Shown here: positions 58,201-64,000 of the stretch, one piece after another
Numbering within the stretch: the first letter of the stretch is position 1
Layout of the letters: each line of letters starts with the position of its first letter
Origin: Triops longicaudatus
Taxonomy: Eukaryota > Arthropoda > Branchiopoda > Notostraca > Triopsidae
DNA length: 64,000 nucleotides
Direction: 5' to 3'
Assembly: GCA_022885665.1 (NCBI GenBank)
Contig: JAGQDJ010000079.1
Span: forward strand, 1-64,000
Program-made: the position numbers and the translations under genes
The notes under the pieces: generated by a model
What the model saw: the letters and a program-made list of their open reading frames with translations, nothing else
What the model was told of the DNA's origin: nothing
The model's database searches: none

Positions 58201-61200
58201 CATGATTTCATGATAAATAGAGCTTTGAACGGTAGCCCAGGTACTTTCTTCAAGCACAAGTACCAGAAGTCAGGAATATTCATTCAGGTTGTGCGGAATG
58301 CCACTATATGCTCCATGTCTCGTGGGGATTTATGTTTGAAAAACTCACGTGAAAAACAGTGAAGATTTCATGCGTATCGTGATATATTTTTAAAAGCCTC
58401 TTTAGGAAGTAATTTTTATTTATACCTAATTAGTGCTTAGGCTTGTTATTTTTATTGTCTACAATGTGTCATTGGTATATTCTGGGTAAACATTTCTGGT
58501 CATCCTCAGTGACTTATTTTAGATAATTTTTGGTAGTGCACTTCAGGCACCAGAAATTTTAGAAACGTTATGAACGATAACGATAGCACAGTCTAGCCGA
58601 TCCAAAATACCTTGCAGTAATATTTTTTTTGCAAATGTTTAGGCTTACTCGCGAGAAAGAAATACTTCTGATGCGAAAAAAATACGGAAATACTGCAAGT
58701 CGCTGGAGTTGCTGAGTTACAAATTATATACTGAAAATATCTCAATGAAAAATGTAAAATATTGCCTGTAGCGGAATTCATAGGTGTGCATCAAGTTTGT
58801 TGAAATTAAAGTTTTAAAAAGTATCCTCTGCAATGGTTTAGGAAAATTTTTTTTTTGGCCATACTTCCTTTTCTTTAAAAAAATTCGTCCAGGTAAATGC
58901 TACTTTCAGACACAGGAACATGGGTTCTTGTTCTTACTAAGCCAGCTGCCAAGGTAGACAAAGTTGTTGACACATTCAATTTGTTCCCATTTAGCATAAG
59001 ATTTACAGGAGAAAGTTGAACATCTCTGGAACTTTGGAAACATTTTGAGTGGAGCGAGGAACATGGTATTTGGAACGACATGGAGAACATCGTGAACAAT
59101 TTCGCGAACATGGTCGCTTATTTTCAGTTATTTTCCGACAGTGCGGTTTTCATTCATGATGTCTTGAAATTGTTGTTAAGGTATTTCCCGTACATGTCAA
59201 AATTAGTTTCCTGTTAAAATCATAAGCAAAAATTCCCAAATTTTGCAAAAAAAAACTGTGATGACTTTTCAACGGTTTGAAGTGCTTGCGCGTTGAAAGA
59301 TTTTACAAATGCTTAAAACGTTTCCAATTTTTCACGAAAAAAGTCAACATGGGAAAGATTTATCAGTTTACTCGAAGTTGTCTTTGAAAACAAGTGAAAT
59401 TCACGTAATTGAATTGGACGGAGACTGATAGAGAGAACATTATTAAGCAAAATATATCAGTCATTTTCCGTTCCCTGATATGTAAAGGGACCGTAAGCTC
59501 CGTTTACTCATTAACAGATACCACATATAACAGATACATGTAGTTCATACGGCTAGAGTCCACTGATATTTTACTCGCAAGTTCCCATATTAGAAATGCG
59601 CATTTTGTTCAAGATTTGCAAAAAATACTTAATTTAGTTATGCGGACAAATTCGAAAAGAAACATTGCTATTATTCTTTAAGAAATTGGTTTATACAGCG
59701 TTTTGAATTTGGCATTGTTACTACGTTTGTCTTTTGTAGTGTCCGTAAAAACAGAGTAACCGCCAACTGTGTGTACAGCTTTCCTCATTCTCTTTTAATA
59801 TTCCGTTTAAGTTATTTATTGAATCGTTAGCTGTGTACGAGTAGCGTTGGTCTGATCCAGTATTAATGAGCTGTGCTGTAAATGTCTTACAAAACGAGCT
59901 TTCTCTTTTGTCGTCGTGTTACGCGGGCCAAGGAGCATTCAATTTCTGGGACTTGGCTTTTGTCGTGGTATATCTGCACTTGCCGTCCTAGGTGGCTTCC
60001 AGTATTCCATTACATTTTTTTGTCTGCTGTGCGTTCTTTGTGAGCGACGATTGGTCAGTGCATCTAGGATAAGGCGGCCCGAAGATAAATTCGGTTCCAG
60101 TGGGCAAAAGATCAGAGAAGACGAGATTTTAAGATGGCTTTTGGGCTATTGATTACTTCCCTTGGCGACTCTCAAAAGACGTTGACATTTGTAAATAGAG
60201 AAGTTGTTTAAGTTCTTTTTCCTCTGTTCGATTAATTTTTCGTTCTTGACATAGCATAAACTGTGTCATGAAGATACTAAACATAAAAAAGAAGAAAAAG
60301 TAAATATAATTGACAGACAAGCTTTGTTGTGTTAGAAAATTTGAGCGAAGGATTGTTCAAACGCTTGCAACTTAACTGATTCCTTAGACCGAGGCAATAT
60401 GCTTGACGCAAGCTGTAATTTAATCTCATAGGAATGATCACTTCCCAAGTTTACTTTCGGATCACATCATTGTGCCGTAACTCTCATGATCTTATTTCTT
60501 TCTGATGGGTCCAGACAAGCTTTAAAGACTTTCTTTCCAGTGTGCACGCCACAGATTCGAAGAAAGATCTAGACTAAAACGACTTTGTTTTCCTTTATGT
60601 TGTAAAATGGGCACGCTAAGGCTTGAAGCACGTTGTGCTTACATGCTGACGTCACATGAAACATTACACTAGACTGCACGCGTGGTAATGAATCCCTGCT
60701 GATTCCCAATCGTACCTGTCCAAATCGTCCTTGTGTACTTATATAAACCCCTATTGCGCGAATTACGCTTATGATACTCCATAAGCCAACATTATATCGA
60801 TTGTTGCGAATAAAGGTGTCATAACACTGTCACAATCTGTCATGTACCACAATGCTAGTAGCGTAAATATAACGGTCTCCATTTTGTCCAGTTGTATTTG
60901 AATTGTGCATTAAGCGAAAACGTTGGAAACGCTACACAGGTGTTCGTGTTTTCGTCTGTCTGTGACAAGATTGTTAGCGCTGTGAGCGTTTCGAATAACG
61001 CATCGTAAGCATCATTGTGCGGCTATTTTTGTCCGTTAACGAGAGAAGTGGGTGCGATTATGGGACAAAAGAATGGCTCGTATTCACGATGGTACAACGT
61101 GTCAATTGACGTGGAGCGATGTGGCCCAATTTGGGTAATATGTTAATAAGCATAACAGAGTGACGTTGTGTTTGGGGGCGGTCAGTTGCTCGTAATCTAC

Positions 61201-62517
61201 CTTTCTTGAAAAATACTCATGAGGCGTTTTATTGAAGGTTTTATTAAAAGCTTAGTGTCACGGAAGTGAGTTTGGTATGGATGAGCGAAAGCCCTCGAGT
61301 TGAAAAGGGAGAAAGTCTAACATTCGTGACCACGAGATTGTAATCTTTGTTGTGGCAGGCTAATTAATAAGAATCTTGGTGTGCTCGTTTTTCTTGCAGT
61401 TCCAGTCGCGTCATGCGAAACCTGGCAGAAAAACAACGACGAGATAAACTCAACTCCTACATTAGCGAACTCGCTGCTTTGGTTCCGTCTGTAGCGTCAG
61501 CAGCCAGGAAGCTTGACAAGACTTCAATACTGCGCTTGTCTGCCAACTTTCTCCGATTACATCAAAGTAAGTTTCGTTTTTTACGGAGTTAACATCTTTC
61601 GAGGTGCTCGGAAGATAAATTTTTATTTAATTTTTTTTTGTTTACGTTTCTCCAGCTTTATAAGCCGGGTATCGTGCTTTATCGTGGGTTAGAGCACTAG
61701 CATGGTAAGGTAATATTGCTCTCAAAGTTTCAAGAGCCCAGTTCCCAGGTAGTGGATTTAATGAATGACCTTATTCGAATGCTTCAAGGATCTCTATGCT
61801 TGACTCCTCTTTCTCGGAGAGAACCCTTGCTTTCCTTAGCAAACGTTTTCAAGGCTGGTTGCAGCTTTGTTATATTCGTGAAGTAATCGATAACATCGCA
61901 GCCCGTTCTGACGATGCATTCCGGCTGCCCTTTGTTACCTGGCATCTTTACTTTGGTATAAAGAGGCATTCTTTGTTTTTAAGTACGACTTAAATGTCAC
62001 ATTTTGAAAGTCTACGCTCAAGCGCTAAAGAACCTCTTTTTGCGTACTTTTTAACTTTTCTGTAAGGCAATGCGTATGGCAGACAGGTAGCGAATGCCAG
62101 TGACTACACCTGTAATATCACTTGAAACCAGAAAACGCATACACGGGTGACTGGCATTGAGGATTTTAAAAGTAATGAATATACTGATCAAGGGTACGGG
62201 GCTGTGCCAGAATCTTGGGTTGCTACGGCTATTTTGGCGGGGAAACGCACTTGCGGTCGGTGACATGAAGCCGGTAGATCAGGTTGGCAAAAATCAGGCT
62301 TCCAGTTAGGAAGGGATGTTAAGAAGTTTTGGCGAAATAGTGGCTAATGAGCCAAACGTCAATGTCGTTTTGCCTTGACTTCATGTGCAATGTTGTGCTT
62401 CTTTGGTGACACTGTTCTTTTGTTCTGTATCTTATAGATTTCGATGTGAATTCCAGCTTTGATTCACGACTTGCCATGTCGCAAAAGCGCACGGATGTAG
62501 CCCACATGATCCTTGAA
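55261..62517 (+). CDS. Met: Methoprene-tolerant (juvenile hormone receptor, bHLH-PAS), first three coding exons
   Basis: Intracellular receptor for juvenile hormone (methyl farnesoate in crustaceans); it pairs with the SRC/taiman coactivator and activates target genes. Exons 55261-55322, 61400-61566 and 62438-62517 give 103 codons in frame; the gene continues past the window. The bHLH basic region reads RVMRNLAEKQRRDKLNSYI, and helix 2 has ARKLDKTSILRLSANFLRLH, a Met/gce-type sequence rather than clock or cycle. The following FDSRLAMSQKRTDVAHMILE is the start of the linker to PAS-A. Intron 1 is 6.1 kb, much longer than others here. The start is the Met of MQPLDYSTVDFKEMDSLPLP; an AG|T junction joins it to the bHLH exon. 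PAS domains are not visible, so Met is inferred from the bHLH alone. Confidence 0.85.
55323..61399. other. Met intron 1, 6.1 kb
   Basis: No nested gene was recognised. It contains a small hairpin ACAGCCC-AACA-GGGCTGT at about 57538-57555, homopolymer runs, and TATATAAA at about 60739, which might serve an alternative promoter. Such a long intron among 50-100 nt introns suggests regulatory content, but this is inference. Confidence 0.45.
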
Positions 62518-64000
62518 GTAAGTTAAAGAATATTTAGCATGTGTGGGAGAACCTGATTGTGAAGTATTAACTTGGCTTTTGACGATTCAGACTTTGCAAA
62601 ATTAAGTATCTTAAATAGTATGCTATTAGCACTTGGGTGCCAAGTATTCCATGCGGCATTGCTTGCATAACAGGGCATGTACTGTTCTATAGTGAGTAGT
62701 GCAAGATACGGTAGTATACATGTATTGCAATTATATACAATATATAGCATCAGTCCAATGCAATACGATAAGTAATAGCGGTGTATGCGTGAGTTGTATT
62801 TTTCATTGAAAGCGGAGGTCATTGTAAAGTGTTTAGATATTCATGTGGTTTAAGCCCCTGCCTCGCGGTTGTTAGCGATCACGTGTGTGTGTGTCGGAAG
62901 ACTCATCTCTGAGGAAGAGAAGGAGAAAGTAAAGATGAAGTAAAGGAGGAAGGGAGGAGAGAGTAAGCACATTCGTGCTCTATATTCTCATCAGCTCATG
63001 TTTTGCTCGTGCGTTTTGCATGTGAGCCGCATGAGCGAGAGAGAAGATACACTTTCGTTTATTCCTAAGATTCTTTCCCTTAGCGTATGCTCCGGATTTA
63101 TTTCAAGGAAGATGAAAGAAAGAGAAGTTGAATCAGAGATAACGTACTATGTTGGTACAGCACATTACTGGTAACATAATTCTTATTTTGAACATGGTGG
63201 GTGGCGTAATAACTTGATATGAGTTCGTATTTTTTCCTGACTTTTTTTACCCGAATTATCTGGAAGCATATTTTTGGAAAGCTTTCCTTTTATCACGTGG
63301 ACAGCATCTGACTTCTTCCGTAAAAGCTTATTTATTAGACCTACCTGTGCAATTAAGCCGGAGAAAATTTAAGTCAGTTGACGCATTTGAGAGAAGTTCA
63401 TTTTTCTTGATTTCTTTTGTCTCAGTTGAATTCGAATTGAACATGAACTCGATTGGGTTTGAAATGATAGACTGGATTGAATGATTTTAATTTGGTTATT
63501 TATTCCACCTAATTCAAAAGCTTGAACGCACGGAGTTAAGTTTGTTTAAACAATTAGACTTGAAATAATAATCACAGATTTAAACGGGCTTGCACTTGCT
63601 GTACATTTGACCCGTACGTCTTTTGTCACGTTCAGTGGGATCTCTCATTTAAGGAAACGGGACAGAATGTGTTTCGGATATCTGCAGTTGTCGGACTGAT
63701 CAAAGCATTCGCTATAGGTATGTGAAGTAATGAAACAGGAATTGGAAGACAGCACTCTATGCAAGGGGAGATCGAAGTGATCATAAACTTTTGACATTAA
63801 ATCAAGGAAAGGAGGATTACGAAAATTTAAATAATCCCTTCTAAAACGGTTTTCTCCTCCTTAAACACCTTTTTACGAGGTCCGCGAGCATCATTTTCTC
63901 GTTAAAATATTTTCTTCTACTACCACTTATGATTGTCGTAAACCACAGATGTATTTGCGCGTTCTATTTGCAAGACGAGCGAACCTTTTTATAAGTAATA
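62518..64000. other. Met intron 3, continues past window
   Basis: No further Met exon was found before the right edge. A short GTGTGTGTGTGT run at about 62883-62894 and a purine-only tract (GAGGAAGAGAAGGAG-like) at about 62912-62961 are present. The rest is AT-rich. Confidence 0.45.

Noticed and set aside
59916..60152. 78-codon frame in Met intron 1
   Set aside because: No domain, no codon bias and no splice context; likely chance.
61676..61745. tRNA-like string GGGTTAGAGCACTAGCATGGTAAG
   Set aside because: It resembles the 5' half of a tRNA, but no matching acceptor stem or GGTTCRANYCC B-box follows.

Overview
This is a 64 kb window of an animal nuclear genome, most likely an arthropod. 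Genes are split by short GT-AG introns, mostly 45-100 nt, with a few long ones. The bHLH region at the right end matches Methoprene-tolerant (Met), the juvenile hormone receptor, a pancrustacean gene. The TRP channel is also of the insect TRP/TRP-gamma type. Compact genes with occasional tandem duplicates would suit a branchiopod crustacean such as Daphnia, but the sequence alone does not settle the species. I see no bacterial or viral genes and no CRISPR.

Layout: (+) 1-1115, 3' part of a papain-family cysteine protease; (-) 2110-6855, WDR24 of GATOR2, with four identical initiator tRNA-Met genes inside its third intron; (+) 9031-9582, a THAP-domain protein; (-) 10246-11992, a PRD-class homeobox gene; (-) 12701-14538 and 17567-19393, two tandem copies of a secreted FG-GAP protein with identical exon sizes, separated by a spacer holding an intact non-autonomous hAT element; (+) 20497-22331, pyruvate dehydrogenase phosphatase; (+) 23862-27693, an anoctamin; (+) 28561-30106, dihydroorotate dehydrogenase; (+) 30979-33250, tyrosyl-DNA phosphodiesterase 1 with an N-terminal PBZ finger; (-) 33874-34584, an HMGB protein; (+) 36662-37295, SAP30; (+) 38453-42407, Mediator subunit MED25; (+) 44000-44987, ribosomal protein L21; (-) 45246-51888, a TRPC-type channel; (+) from 55261 off the right edge, Met with a 6.1 kb first intron.

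All exon-intron models were made by hand. For each gene the splice phases were checked so that the summed exons give an intact frame. Several predicted lengths agree with known family sizes as I recall them: WDR24 790 aa, RpL21 160 aa, DHODH 392 aa. Most of the genes are unrelated housekeeping or developmental genes and do not form a pathway.

The most interesting observations are the PBZ-TDP1 architecture, the intronic tRNA-iMet cluster, the duplicated FG-GAP genes whose promoter elements keep identical spacing, the hAT element with 8-bp target duplications, and a splice acceptor ambiguity inside the homeobox.
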